A stretch of DNA of 64,000 bases from assembly GCA_964030475.1 (NCBI GenBank), contig CAXIPT010000008.1, forward strand, positions 4,863,121 to 4,927,120, given 5' to 3'. Below are positions 10,336-21,486 of the stretch, one piece after another. Under the pieces are notes generated by a model. That model was not told the origin of the DNA. It did no database searches and saw nothing but the letters and a program-made list of their open reading frames with translations. A program made the translations under genes and the position numbers. The stretch comes from Tethya wilhelma. Lineage: Eukaryota > Porifera > Demospongiae > Tethyida > Tethyidae. Numbering within the stretch: position 1 is the first letter of the stretch; each line of letters starts with the position of its first letter.

Positions 10336-10430
10336 TACCTTCAGCAGTGTGACAGCCAGTTTGATGAACTCTTGGATGTATGCTGCAAGTGCATGTGTGT
10401 GGTCCATAGACTGTGGAGGCACCTTCATAC
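10336..10430 (-). pseudogene. Ceramidase exon 12 remnant (copy B, frameshifted)
   Basis: Homologous to 14006-14101, but with a 4-bp insertion (atgc) inside the PHTLAA codons and loss of the acceptor region. The frame is broken. Confidence 0.65.
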
Positions 10431-10639
10431 AATAGGAGAAAATTCACTAATAATGAATCTAGGAGATTGTTCCGTTTCTATCTTCTCCCAACCCATAGTG
10501 TTTTATTAATTGCTTCTTTTAAACAAAATTTGTATGTATCAAAAAATTAACTCAATTTCTGTGCTACCAAAAACTAATACTAACAGGCCTGCAGAGTCAA
10601 AATCTAAACCTAAAATGTAGCAAGTCTAAGAATTCAGTT

Positions 10640-11638
10640 TTAGTTGACATAGAGCTCAATTTGCTCCAGCAGTACATCTTCCTTTCCCTGAGAATCATTT
10701 GTACAGATTCGAAGCTCAATATCATCGCTGGTTTCCTCCTCAAGCTCTGTACAGAACCATGGTCCACCACGATCACAGCACTGGTTCTCACCGCTACAAC
10801 CCTTTCCATCCCAGAGGGGGTCGTCAAAGAAATAGCGCCTTTTACGCTCTTCTCGGTTGCCAGTCTCACAGTAGTAGTCTTGACCAACAAATGATGAGGT
10901 AGTTCCAGTGAAGCGACGTGATGGATGCATGCAAGGACACCCAGTATGATCAACATACAATATTTCACTACTTGTTGCAGCCAGTGTCCACACATGATGC
11001 CTTGGTGAGCCATGAGTGATGCTCACACCATCAACATAGGTTTCCTCAATAGATGGAGTGAAGCGAGAAGGCCCAAGCCCATTTGGTGAATAGAACTGAT
11101 ATCCAATAACCCTTCCACACACTTTGCTGTACTTGACTCCTTGAGCTGAAAAGGTAGCGGAGTCACAGCCAGGATCCAGTGAATGTTTATGACAGAGATG
11201 TTTTCTATCTTCATCGTTGTTGCCAATGAAGTCATACTTCAATCCACTCGGGCACTGTGTCCTATTGTCCTTCATGTCCACACAGGCTATCCTCATCCAC
11301 CCCCCGGTCTGGTTGAAACTGATGGGGTTCATATCACAGTAGACCCCCACTGGCCCAGACTCCCCCTGCACCCAGTAGTAGCCGGACTCAGATTGAGGGA
11401 ACAGTTCCGCTATCTGCTTACAAGAGAGTGCAGCAAATTGAGGAGTCGTACCAAGATAAGCTTTTGAAAGATGAGAAGTTATTTCGTCTTTGATGATCTT
11501 CTTGATTGTTGAAATGGCTTCATTGCTCACCTGCAAATCACCACCTCCACCATAGCCAGTGAGGGCTGAAGACACAGTCACAGCACTGGCACAACCAGCG
11601 ATGAGGGAGAGACAGATGAACGAAGCAAGTTGAACCAT
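10640..11638 (-). CDS. Secreted fibrinogen-like protein, copy 2 (332 aa, intronless)
   Basis: Complete ORF. Signal peptide at residues 1-19. A short Gly-rich segment (TGYGGGGD) and an amphipathic stretch follow. The fibrinogen-like N-subdomain is at about 72-115 (SGYYWVQGESGPVGVYCDMN, GGWMRIA). A Cys-rich C-terminal half holds VCGRVIGYQF, HGSPRHHVW, FVGQDYYCETGN, CCDRGGPWFC, and ends IELYVN. Potential N-glycosylation sites are NQT, NRT and NDS. TATAAAAG on the gene strand lies at 11706-11699, about 60 bp upstream. It was carried along with the ceramidase duplication and is intact although its host copy is a pseudogene. Function unknown; secreted, probably disulfide-rich. Confidence 0.75.
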   Translation of the reverse strand: MVQLASFICLSLIAGCASAVTVSSALTGYGGGGDLQVSNEAISTIKKIIKDEITSHLSKAYLGTTPQFAALSCKQIAELFPQSESGYYWVQGESGPVGVYCDMNPISFNQTGGWMRIACVDMKDNRTQCPSGLKYDFIGNNDEDRKHLCHKHSLDPGCDSATFSAQGVKYSKVCGRVIGYQFYSPNGLGPSRFTPSIEETYVDGVSITHGSPRHHVWTLAATSSEILYVDHTGCPCMHPSRRFTGTTSSFVGQDYYCETGNREERKRRYFFDDPLWDGKGCSGENQCCDRGGPWFCTELEEETSDDIELRICTNDSQGKEDVLLEQIELYVN

Positions 11639-12008
11639 TCTTGAGATGATGATGATATGAATTTTCTCAAAAGTGATTGTAGCTCACGACACTGCGATCT
11701 TTTATAGACGAGCTACGGACGGACGGACGGACCAGAACTTGGTGGAACAGTTGCTGTGACTGCTTTCTGAGAATTTATATTCTAAGAAGATTTTGTGGGA
11801 GGTAGAACTTGGTGGAACAGTTGCTATGACTACTTTCTGAGAATTTATATATAAATATGATTTTGTTGGTACCTACCACACAAACAGAAACTAGAGATGT
11901 TCTACTTCCCACCACATAAAAACAGGGCAATTTCAGAGTAAAAGGACCACATAGGAAGTAGAGGAAGTATAGTTAATAAACATGTCTGTAGTAAGTGACC
12001 AGTGCTCA

Positions 12009-12158
12009 CCTGGTACTCCTCATATGTGGTGGCATCACCACAGCTATGTTTAACTATAACCCGTTGTTACTAACTACTGGCACAACCCGTTGTTACTAAC
12101 CCGTTGTCAAGGAGAACCTTCTTCACAGCATCTCTCAGTCTCCTACCAGACCGTCCTA
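12009..12158 (-). pseudogene. Ceramidase exon 11 remnant (copy B)
   Basis: Homologous to 15675-15813, but missing the segment that encodes GLSNTYSDY and containing a small expansion of aacccgttgttacta. Not translatable as the enzyme. Confidence 0.65.
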
Positions 12159-12367
12159 TAAGGCACAAGTCATACACACACAGCAAAGATAATGATAATG
12201 TCCATTTTTTCCATCGGTAAACCAACTATATAGAACTATAGACAGGAAGCACTGTGTCTCAGAACCACTGAAACTGTGATAAATATATATTATCATTTGA
12301 AATCGTTTTTCACAAGGGCCAAACTTCTGATTTTTATATTATCATAGATTTATACTTGTACACTTAC

Positions 12368-12493
12368 AAACTCTATCTCGGCAGCCGGTCCAGTAATGTC
12401 CGCACAGCCAGTCCCAATAAAATAGACACCCCCGGCTCCTAGTGCTGATCCCAGATAGCTCAAGAGACACACTAAAGAGAGAACTCTAATCAT
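12368..12493 (-). pseudogene. Ceramidase exon 1 (copy B), orphan
   Basis: 126 bp, same length as the intact exon 1. It encodes a signal peptide and YFIGTGCADITGPAAEIEF (Arg of GRADITGP changed to Cys). Exons 2-10 are absent before the exon 11 remnant, so this copy lost about 3 kb of gene body. Confidence 0.7.
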
Positions 12494-12988
12494 AATATTT
12501 TGTGATTTTTCCAAGAGAGCTGGTAGAGTTCCCGAAGATATTACGTCATCCAATTAGGATTTCACACATGGAGCTCAGCCACAATTATCATGATAGAGCA
12601 CACTAAAGTTAAACTGTCTCTAAATCTAGGAGAAGCCTTGCTTACACCTGAATTAGGCTGAGTTTCTATATAGATACTAACTCCTCACTGTACACTGTAT
12701 GATGGAGGTTTTTGAGAGACTTTATCATCAGAAGAAGGTTAATTTATAAGATTTGATCTCTGGTTGGAAGTGTCTTATGTCTAATGTATTTTTTTACACA
12801 ACGCAACATTAATTATTTAGTGGAATAAAAATTAACACAGCATTATGTAACAAAATATAGAAGAACAGAAGCAGCTGAAGATGATACAATAACGTACTAG
12901 AGCAGTGAAGGGGTTAATATTTACAAGGCATTGATATATACTAAATACACACACACATACGGTAATTAAATAACCAGTAAGTCTTCTT

Positions 12989-13185
12989 CTATTTGACAGT
13001 TACTTGAAATTCACTCGAAGTGCCGTTATAAGGTACAATGGTTGACTTCAAGAACTCTTTATGATGGCCAAAGTGTCGGATACGGTAGGTGCCTGGAGTG
13101 ACGGAGGGAGGGATGTCCCACACCACGGTCGCCTGGCTCTCTCCCGTCAGCTCACCAACAAAACCAGTGTGTTTCCAAGAGAATC

Positions 13186-13276
<91 letters not shown>

Positions 13277-16200
13277 GTGAGAGGTGTGTGTGTAAACAGA
13301 TACAAGGGGTTCTCACTTTGTCTCCCAAGAGCCATCAGTGTGGACAACCTTCCAATCTGACCCATCTTTCATTTCAACTGTCAAAAAGGATTTCCCAGTC
13401 TGCAAGAAGAAACAAACATAATTCAATGACCTATCAGCTATTGATACTGATACTGATATTGATACTAACATTTATACTAAAACTGGTTAACTTACCATGA
13501 GATCGTTGCGAGGATTTCCAGCCCAGAAGACCACCTTTACAGTATCATTCTAAAAAAAACAAAGAAAATTTCTCAAATGTACTCAACCAAAAACATTACA
13601 GAAAGAAGGAAAAACTTCATACCACTTTGTATGTCTTCTCCACATCAGTCTCAACATCTCCATAGTTCTTCCCAACAGGGGTCGTGTCAAACAGGACCCC
13701 CGGACGGAGGGACCACTGCTTGTCCAGGTAGTTAGGAGGGGAGGGGCCAGGCTCACCACCACCCTGGACACACGGAGGAAGAGACAATCATAGAGCACTT
13801 CACCACACAAGGATGACAGCTTCAATGGACTTTAGCCTACACAGCTAGGTTTAGCACTACAGATACATGTAACTAGCCTACAGTAAACCAGGTCTTTCAT
13901 TTCTACTTTGGGGAAGAACAGCAATGGAGGCAGACAAGGCCTGTTTTACAAGGCTTAGTTGTTTCTGCATACATTGTGATTCTATCTATGCTGCTACTAC
14001 AATACCTTCAGTAGTGTGACGGCTAGTTTGCTGAACTCTTGGATGTATGCTGCAAGTGTGTGTGGTCCATAGACTGTGGAGGCACCTTCATACCGCTGAA
14101 TCTGAGGAATGGGAATAGGAAAATCTCTCTAGAATAGGGAATAGAATTATATAATGGGAGAAACGTTCACTAATAATATTGAATCAAGCTGACAATACTC
14201 CAGGAGATGGCTTCCCTCTCCTTCCAACCCATAGTGTTTTATAAACAGTTTCTTTTTTTATCAAAATTTGTATGCATAAAAATGTTAAATCATTTCTGCT
14301 ATCAAAAGTTAATACTACCAATCCAATCCTACAGAAAAGTCTAAACCTAAAGTCTCAGAATTCAGTTAAGAAAAGTAGAAATCTTTTATCTAGTTCACGT
14401 AGAGCTCAATTTGCTCCAGCAGTACATCTTCCCTTCCCTGAGAATCATTTGTACATATTCGAAGCTCGATATCATCGCGGGTTTCCTCCTCAAGCTCTGT
14501 ACAGAACCACGGTCCACCACGATCACAGCACTGGTTCTCACCGCTACAACCCTCTCCATCCCAGAGGGGGTCGTCAAAGAAATAACGCTCTTCACGCTCT
14601 TCTCGGTTGCCAGTCTCACAGTAGTAGTCTTGACCAACAAATGATGAGGTAGTTCCAGTGAAGCGACGTGATGGATGCATGCAAGGACAACCAGTATGAT
14701 CAACATAGAATTCTTCACTAACACCAGCAGCCAGTGTCCACACATGATGCCTTGGTGAGCCATGAGTGATGCTCACACCATCAACATAGGTTTTCTCAAT
14801 AGATGGAGTGAAGCGAGAAGGCCCAAACGCATTTGTTGAATAGAACTGATATCCAATAACCCTTCCACACACTTTGCTGTACTTGACTCCTTGAGCTGAA
14901 AAGGTAGCGGAGTCACAGCCAGGATCCAGTGAATGTTTATGACAGAGATGTTTTCTATCTTCATCGTTGTTGCCAATGAAATCATACTTCAATCCACTCG
15001 GGCACTGTGTCCTATTGTCTTTCATGTCCACACAGGCTATCCTCATCCACCCCCCAGTCTGGTTGAAGCTGACGGGGTTCATATCACAGTAGACCCCCAC
15101 TGGCCCAGACTCCCCCTGCACCCAGTAGTAGCCAGACTCAGAGTGAGGCAGCAGTTCCACTATCTGCTTACAAGAGAGTGCAGCAAATTGAGGAGTCGTG
15201 CCAAGATAAGCTTTCGAAAGATGAGAAGATATTTCGTCTTCGATAATCTTCTTGATTGTTAAAATGGCTTCATTGCTCACCTGCACATCACCACCTCCAC
15301 CATAGCCAGTGAGGGCTGAAGACACAGCCACAGCACTGGCACAACCAGCGATGAGGGAGAGACAGATGAAAGAAGCAAGATGAACCATTCTTGAGACGAT
15401 GATGATATGAAGAATTATTTCTGAAGTGATTGTAGCTCATGACACTGTGAACTTTTATAGACCAGCTACGGATCAGAACTTGGTACGACAGTTGCTATGA
15501 CTACTGTCTGAGAATCTATTCTTTAAAAAAGATTTTTTTGGTACCTACCACACACAGAGAAACTAGACGATTTATTACCTCCCAATAAACAGGTCAATTT
15601 CAGAGCAAAAGGACCACACAGGGAGTGTAGTAACCTTGTAGTAAACATGTCTGTAATAACTGACCAGTGCTCACCTGGTACTCCTCATATGTGGTGACAT
15701 AGTCGGAGTATGTGTTGGAGAGACCTGCTATCACCACAGCTATGTTACTAGGGAACCCGTTGTCAAGAAGAACCTTCTTCACAGCATCTCTCAGCCTCCT
15801 ACCAGACATCGTCCTATAAGGCACAAGTCATACACACACAGCAAAGATAAATAATAAGTCCATTTTTTTCTATCAGTAAAAATAACATCTATAGAACTAT
15901 ATACAGGAAGTACTGTGTCTCAGAACCAAACTGTGATAAATTATATATCATTTGAAATCCTTTTTCACAAGGGCCAAAGTTCTGATTTTATACGACAAAC
16001 CACTAGAACAGTGAAGAGTACCTTAAGGACATGTTTATTTGCGAGTATTTAATTTAGCGCTTTGGGGACCTACCACTTTTGGCTGGTACTAATTTTAGCA
16101 ATTTCGCTCTAAATATGCAAAATTCTAAATTTTCACTGATGTAAATTGATTTTTGCGAGTACTAAAATTAGCGTTTTTGCTGCTTCTTGCTAAAAACGCT

Positions 16201-17558
16201 AAAATTAGTACCCGTTTTTAAATGTGTCCTTAAGGTAGTATGTACTCAATGTAAGATATTGCCAAACAAGCCTATAATTATTGGGGAACTCACGTAAATT
16301 CAGCCGGCACTCCGATGATGACCAGTTGGCCCACTCTGAGCAACTGGAGGGGGATGATCTTTGGTTGCCATGGATACGGATAATTCATCTCCCCCGTGTC
16401 AAGGAGGATGGGTTTGGGGGCGTGGCATGCTATCTGCTCCTTTGAAGGAGTTGCCAGGAAGTCTCGTATGGTGTCCCAAAACTTGTTGCCAGTTTTATCA
16501 CCTACGAAGGAGAACAGTGATCATTCACATTTTCTAGTGATCATTCACATTTTCTGCTTGCTTTGACTACATATCTAATAAATTTATTATTATAAAACTC
16601 AAAGTGTTAGAATCTTAACTATAAATATTCAGAATCTCTGTAAGCAGTAAACCATAATTACAATAATTACTAGAAGAATACAAGGCATTGTGGGGTGAGC
16701 CTGAGCGAGCACAGCATTTTACATGAATTGTACAGCGAGTGTATGAAGAATATTTGTCAAAATGCCAAATTATGGTGTCAGTGTGAGTACAAAACTGACA
16801 GTGTTCAAATGACTACAATATTCGTATGTCGCATGTTGTAGGTACAAATTTACCTGCTATATGGTACATATTTCTAACACATTTTATCCTCAATGATTCC
16901 CAGCACTACACAGGCCCACACTCATCCACTCACCCTGTGTGAAGTTAAATGCTCCAGGTCCATCGATGGTGCCAGCAGCGAAACTGAAGCCCATGGCAGG
17001 AGGACAGGTGTGGACCTGTTTCCCATCCACCGTCAGAGAAACATTGCTGAAATCAACAAACTTGTGAGCATACTCCACTGGTCCTGAGAGAGCAATGGTG
17101 GCATTGTGATAGAGAGCCTGGATTGGAGAGGAGACACTAACTTATGATTGTGCAAAAACCGTATTGTGGGAAATTTTCGTATGGTGGAAATTTTTGTATA
17201 TTTCGTATGCGGTTCGAATATACGAAAATTAAAACTGCGAAAATTTAACTTCCGCATTTACTTTATACGAGTGCGCGCCACGTATACGAAATTTAAAACT
17301 GCAAAAAATTCTTCTGGCACGTTTTTGCACCAACGAAAATTTCCAACTATACAATAGAACAAGTTTAGTGCTCAAAGGTCTAAGTGAAGTTGTTCTTTAC
17401 CTTGCCTGCAGTGTACTGCTTCTCGCCAATGATTCTAGTGCTGTCAAACATATCCTTGCCAGGACCAGGAGCTACACACAGCTCGGTCTGGAAGGAAAAT
17501 GGGGAGAAAAAATCTCTTTGAAATACAAGTACTTTCAAATATGAGGTATACACACACC

Positions 17559-17597
<39 letters not shown>

Positions 17598-17925
17598 ACA
17601 CATACACACACACACACCTTTCCGTTGCAAGTGCTATGATAGAATTCACACGGCTTCCCCGTGTCCTGACAATGAGGGCCTTTAGTGTTGGGAGAGACAT
17701 CACCTTCATTGCTCTGAGCAAAGGCAGCCACAAATGCTCCCTGGGTGGAGGTGGAGGGGGAAAAATATCTTAAATGTTAGCTGGCGAGGTGAGTCTGAGA
17801 ACAGACCTCTCCTGGCAGTGCTCCGTTGTTCACATCCTTCTCCATGAGGTAGGAGGCGTGGCCTTTGTTGTCACCACTGATTAGACCATTAGTGTTGTTC
17901 ATACTAGTACAGTGGACGGCAAACC

Positions 17926-17977
<52 letters not shown>

Positions 17978-18158
17978 AAGAGAGGGAGCACACAGTAAAG
18001 GTTTTCAACCCCTCGCAACGAATAAAAAAGTTATGTGAAACACAGAGAGAGCATAGTACAAGGCAAATAGTCCACTTACTCTATCATTCCTAAGTTATTT
18101 CCATTCAGATCAACCATCTTAAGGATCATCATGTCCTTGTCAGTATCATGATCATATC

Positions 18159-18224
<66 letters not shown>

Positions 18225-19522
18225 AACATGATAAATGTGGTAGTCTATGGTACAAAGTGGCACACAATGGAATGCAAAGGCCCACAATAGAGGTGTGAAA
18301 CATGGTCACTGTACATGCAATGGGCAATTAATAGTAACACATAGCTGATTCAGTACAAAAGGAATGCTTGGAGACCAACCAAATGCAGTCACAAGATGAT
18401 GACATAAGTGAATAGCTAGGCCAGCTGGGTGTGACTGCACTGTATCATGACAACCAATGACTCAATCTCAAAACCACATGGTGTGATTTTTTTGATGTCT
18501 ACGAGGTCACAAGGTTACTAATTTAAGCAAAATCAGGAGACTCCATAAGATGATAATATCTCAACAAACAAGAAATCTTTATCCTTATCAACAAAATAAC
18601 TACAAGTCAAGAAACTCCCTTTTAAAAACTTTGCAGCAATCAAGCTAGTCACATTCACAAACATCCAAACAATACACTCAACACTCACTTCTTTCTCTCC
18701 TCCTCAGGGTCGTTCAGGTAGGCTGAAGGACTGCGGTTGATGCTGGCATCCAGAAGAATTCCACTGTTGATGAAGAGATGACCTGGCTTCATGTTATCAT
18801 GAGCACGTTTGATGCTCTCCACTATACCATCCACAATGGCAGTCAATGTCTGCTCCACGTAGCCTAGAGACATCACCTGGAGACAAAGAAATGAAACAAG
18901 ATGAAAGACTCACTACTATAATAAATGTCACTAGCTGAGATTACTCTCTAGGCTAGCTACCTCAAAGAGGATGTACTGAAAGAACCCAGCTGGGCCTGAG
19001 TGGGTGTGTATGCCACTGATGAGCACATTGTCATTGGTGTACATATCGCCATAGAGACCCTGGAGCTTCTTCACAACCTGTGGACGTTTACAGGCAGGGA
19101 TGAAAAGGTTAAAAAATTTTTTAGACAAAAAAAACCTATTAACTTACCAACATCTTCATGATCTGTGAGCCCATACATATGTCGGCATTGACAAAGACCA
19201 CCTTGGATCTGTTGAGGGAGTCAGCTAGAATGAAGGCCCTACTGTATTGTCTGAAGTGAATGCCATTGCCAATCTGTGTGGGCATTGCATAGCCCATCTG
19301 TGGGTGTGTTTGAACCATGTTTGAACAGCTTGAGTATAGACGTATCAATATGGTACTTTTACTATAATTATGAGCCATAGTATCTAATAGACTTACAAAT
19401 TCTATCTCGGCAGCCGGTCCAGTAATGTCCGCACGACCAGTCCCGATAAAATAGGCATCCCCGGCTCCTAGTGCCGACCCCAGATAGCCCAAGAGACACG
19501 CTAGAGAGAGAACTCTAATCAT
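12989..19522 (-). CDS. Neutral ceramidase, intact copy A (16 exons, 696 aa)
   Basis: Hydrolyses ceramide to sphingosine and fatty acid; secreted or at the cell surface. Exons: 19522-19397, 19297-19148, 19077-18961, 18876-18689, 18157-18080, 17927-17807, 17740-17618, 17487-17401, 17117-16934, 16501-16294, 15813-15675, 14101-14006, 13763-13623, 13549-13496, 13399-13317, 13184-12989; total 2091 nt. Signal peptide at 1-20. Family motifs: GRADITGPAAE, SGIHTHSGPAGFF (zinc His, about 116-118), DWFAVH (about H225), catalytic Ser in NEGDVSPN (about S276), AEFTTMSGRRLR (zinc Glu, about 459) and NTYSDYVTTYEEYQ. The C-terminal beta-sandwich ends GTSSEFQVTVK. Length fits insect and other short forms without the mucin stalk of human ASAH2. 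Intron 11 (15674-14102) holds a same-strand fibrinogen-like gene. The start at 19522 begins the signal peptide. Confidence 0.9.
13187..13274 (+). repeat. (GA)n microsatellite at ceramidase exon 16 acceptor
   Basis: About 85 bp of gagaga with one gcga interruption. On the gene strand it forms the CT-rich tract before the last exon. Confidence 0.95.
14390..15388 (-). CDS. Secreted fibrinogen-like protein, copy 3 (332 aa, nested in ceramidase intron 11)
   Basis: Intronless and complete: signal peptide 1-19, fibrinogen-like N-subdomain about 72-115, Cys-rich C-terminal half ending IELYVN. TATAAAAG at 15459-15452 on the gene strand, about 64 bp upstream, marks its own promoter. It lies entirely between ceramidase exons 11 (15675) and 12 (14101), on the same strand. 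The host gene must therefore transcribe through it and splice it out. It differs from copy 2 by scattered substitutions, so purifying selection is likely but not measured. Function unknown. Confidence 0.8.
   Translation of the reverse strand: MVHLASFICLSLIAGCASAVAVSSALTGYGGGGDVQVSNEAILTIKKIIEDEISSHLSKAYLGTTPQFAALSCKQIVELLPHSESGYYWVQGESGPVGVYCDMNPVSFNQTGGWMRIACVDMKDNRTQCPSGLKYDFIGNNDEDRKHLCHKHSLDPGCDSATFSAQGVKYSKVCGRVIGYQFYSTNAFGPSRFTPSIEKTYVDGVSITHGSPRHHVWTLAAGVSEEFYVDHTGCPCMHPSRRFTGTTSSFVGQDYYCETGNREEREERYFFDDPLWDGEGCSGENQCCDRGGPWFCTELEEETRDDIELRICTNDSQGREDVLLEQIELYVN
16021..16235. mobile_element. MITE with CCTTAAGGACA termini and TA target duplication
   Basis: Left end ccttaaggacatgttta and right end aaatgtgtccttaagg are inverted repeats. 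Both are flanked by TA (16019-16020, 16236-16237), the pattern of Tc1/mariner-type MITEs. Internally, gtactaaaattagcg is also inverted. It sits in ceramidase intron 10. Confidence 0.6.
17160..17345. repeat. Degenerate interspersed repeat rich in CGAAAATTT words
   Basis: Dense recurrence of tacgaaaatt, aaattttcgtatg and similar words, in both orientations, inside ceramidase intron 8. A related stretch lies at 52266-52425 in the PGM2-like gene. Confidence 0.4.
17930..17970 (+). repeat. (GT)n microsatellite before ceramidase exon 6
   Basis: Pure tg run that on the gene strand supplies the CA-rich sequence up to the exon 6 acceptor. Confidence 0.9.
18160..18222 (+). repeat. (GA)n microsatellite before ceramidase exon 5
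   Basis: About 60 bp of gaga. On the gene strand it is the polypyrimidine tract of exon 5. Confidence 0.95.
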
Positions 19523-19781
19523 ACCGACACTGTTCAAAAAGATAGCTTCTTGGCTTTTATATTATTGACCACATGACATGCCAAATTATATGCACTACAC
19601 ATAATTTACGGGCGGCCGCGGGCACGGGGAGCGGGGCCAGTATTGTATGACGTCATCCAATAAGTACTGAGCATGCGCAAAAAATTATTGCGATTTCTTC
19701 GTGATTGTGTGTGCTTGCTGAGCTGTACAGTAACTACTAGCGATTAGTATTTTACTACTTCAGTCTTGTGCTAAACTCAAA
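19523..19781. promoter_or_regulatory. Bidirectional promoter region, ceramidase A / TMEM272-like T1
   Basis: 259 bp between divergent starts. It contains a GC-rich patch with a gcggccgc word (about 19612-19640), a CRE TGACGTCA at 19648-19655 followed by ccaat, and gagcatgcgcaa around 19670, a word repeated upstream of T3, D1 and D2. Confidence 0.5.
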
Positions 19782-20776
19782 ATGGAAGACGAAGTAAGTC
19801 TATATAGAGATAAATAAGGAATAATCCGATCCTCTTAACTGTATTTTCAGGAAAAACTGCATTCTGAGGAGACTCCTCTAGCTTCCAAAGACAAGGATGC
19901 TGAGACCTCTCAAAAACCTTCATCATACACTATAGAGTTAGAAGTAGGACCGCAACCTACTTCAGATGAAAGCAAGACTTCTCCTAAAATCAAGAGGAAG
20001 TTTAGTGTGCTCCATGTGAAACAGCAAGTGGAGAAAGCCAGGAAAGATTCACCCAACCGTGGATTGCTCGCTTTCACTATTTTCGGAATCCTCTGTGGAT
20101 CAGGTAACAACTCACAAAGTCCTTCTCAACTCTAAGCAAAAACAATTATCATTAGCATTTCACTCTATAGCTATCACTACAATTGGACTTCTAGTTTTGG
20201 CAGTTCTTCCCATTGCAATGATTGCCATTGGTAGGTTTATAAAACACAGTTAGTAATACAAACCAAAATGACCATTACTGTTCAAATAAATGCCATTTCT
20301 CTGATTCTTTTTATACTTTAGGAGCATATTACCTCCACGATTGTCCTGGAAGAAATACAATCCCAATTTGGCTGATTGTCTTTGGTTCAGTGAGTCTGTT
20401 AGTGACACTCCTAGATATCATCAAACAGATTTTTGGATGTGCTGCCAGTGAAAGGGAGGACACAGATAAACAAGACTGGAATAAGAACAAGGACTATGGA
20501 TGTGGCTGCTGTCAATCATTGATCACACTCTTTCTCTTTGCTTGGATCATTGCTGGAAGTGTTTGGGTGTTTGGCTACTGGGAGCAGTTTCAAGCCACAA
20601 GAGATGTGCCCTGTGTTGCTCCCAACAATTGCTGTCACCCTGTGCCTTATCTGTTTTCATTTGTGACCCTCATAGTGATGTATGTGATAGGGATTCTCTC
20701 CTGTATCATTGGGTGCTGCTTCTGTTGTGTGTGCATTTGTTGTGCTGCCACACTAGCTGCCATAAGTGGTTCATAA
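19782..20776 (+). CDS. T1: TMEM272-like four-TM protein (259 aa)
   Basis: Exons 19782-19793, 19851-20103, 20171-20230 and 20322-20776 (780 nt). The charged N-terminal cytosolic half (about 95 residues) ends in LCGS at an exon border. A 20-residue exon encodes TM1 (LVLAVLPIAMIAIG). The last exon starts YYLHDCPGRNTIPIWLIVFG (conserved DCP...IPIWLIVFG block, TM2), then TM3 (FLFAWIIAGSVWVFG) and a Cys-rich TM4 (CCFCCVCICC). The exon plan, long N-terminus / 60-nt TM1 exon / large last exon with all borders in phase 1, recurs in T2-T6. The TMEM272 name rests on the LPIAMIVIG...DCP...IPIWLIVFG signature. Molecular function unknown. Confidence 0.65.
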
Positions 20777-21486
20777 TTATGCCTGAACTACAACTCAGTT
20801 CCCAAATGGCTTGTAGTATAGCAAGAAACTGTACTTTACATTTGTAGATGTAGTGTGTAAAAGTACTTACACAAAATTTGTAGTAGATATAGATGTTCTA
20901 ATAACAATTAGTGATGATTTTTTTTGTGAAGTTTCACCTGTTGTGTGTATGTGAACAAATTGCATACAGTATTATAGTAGCTGTTATAATGACAAGGAAA
21001 AAGAGCCTTGTTGCATGCATGAATAACATTGCACCTGGAAATTCAGGCTTGGTATGCATCTACACTATATTATAATTATATTCAGAATCCGATATAATTA
21101 TTATGACATTGTGGTTTCAAAATTTGCATTTATGTATATATATATGTTGAGACCATGAAGCAAGCTGGGTGAATCGTGCACCCTGTAAATTATAGCAAAA
21201 TGAGAAAATGTTTAAGGAAGTTAATCAACTGGGAGACTAGCTGAGATGTTGGTACTCCACACTTTGTTTTGTACACAACATACACTGTCACGGATCATGT
21301 TATGTATATATATCAGTGAACAGACAAGCTACCACCACCCTTAGAGTGTCGGATATAAAAGACTGCAAATTGCTCAGTCTCGTGTGCTTGGATTCAAGAT
21401 ACATTCAGCAGCTCTGTTGACGCTTGCTTGTGAACAGTACTCAGACGAAGATCTCTCCACAACTTTGCCACCTAATGAATTCAAGA
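20777..21486. other. Intergenic region T1-T2
   Basis: AT-rich, with no ORF of note. A TATA-like ggatataaaaga lies at about 21352, upstream of the T2 start. Nothing else recognised. Confidence 0.4.

Noticed and set aside
13061..13365. Arg-Glu and Ser-Leu repeat proteins over GA/CT microsatellites
   Set aside because: Dinucleotide repeats never give stops. The tract is the pyrimidine run of ceramidase exon 16.
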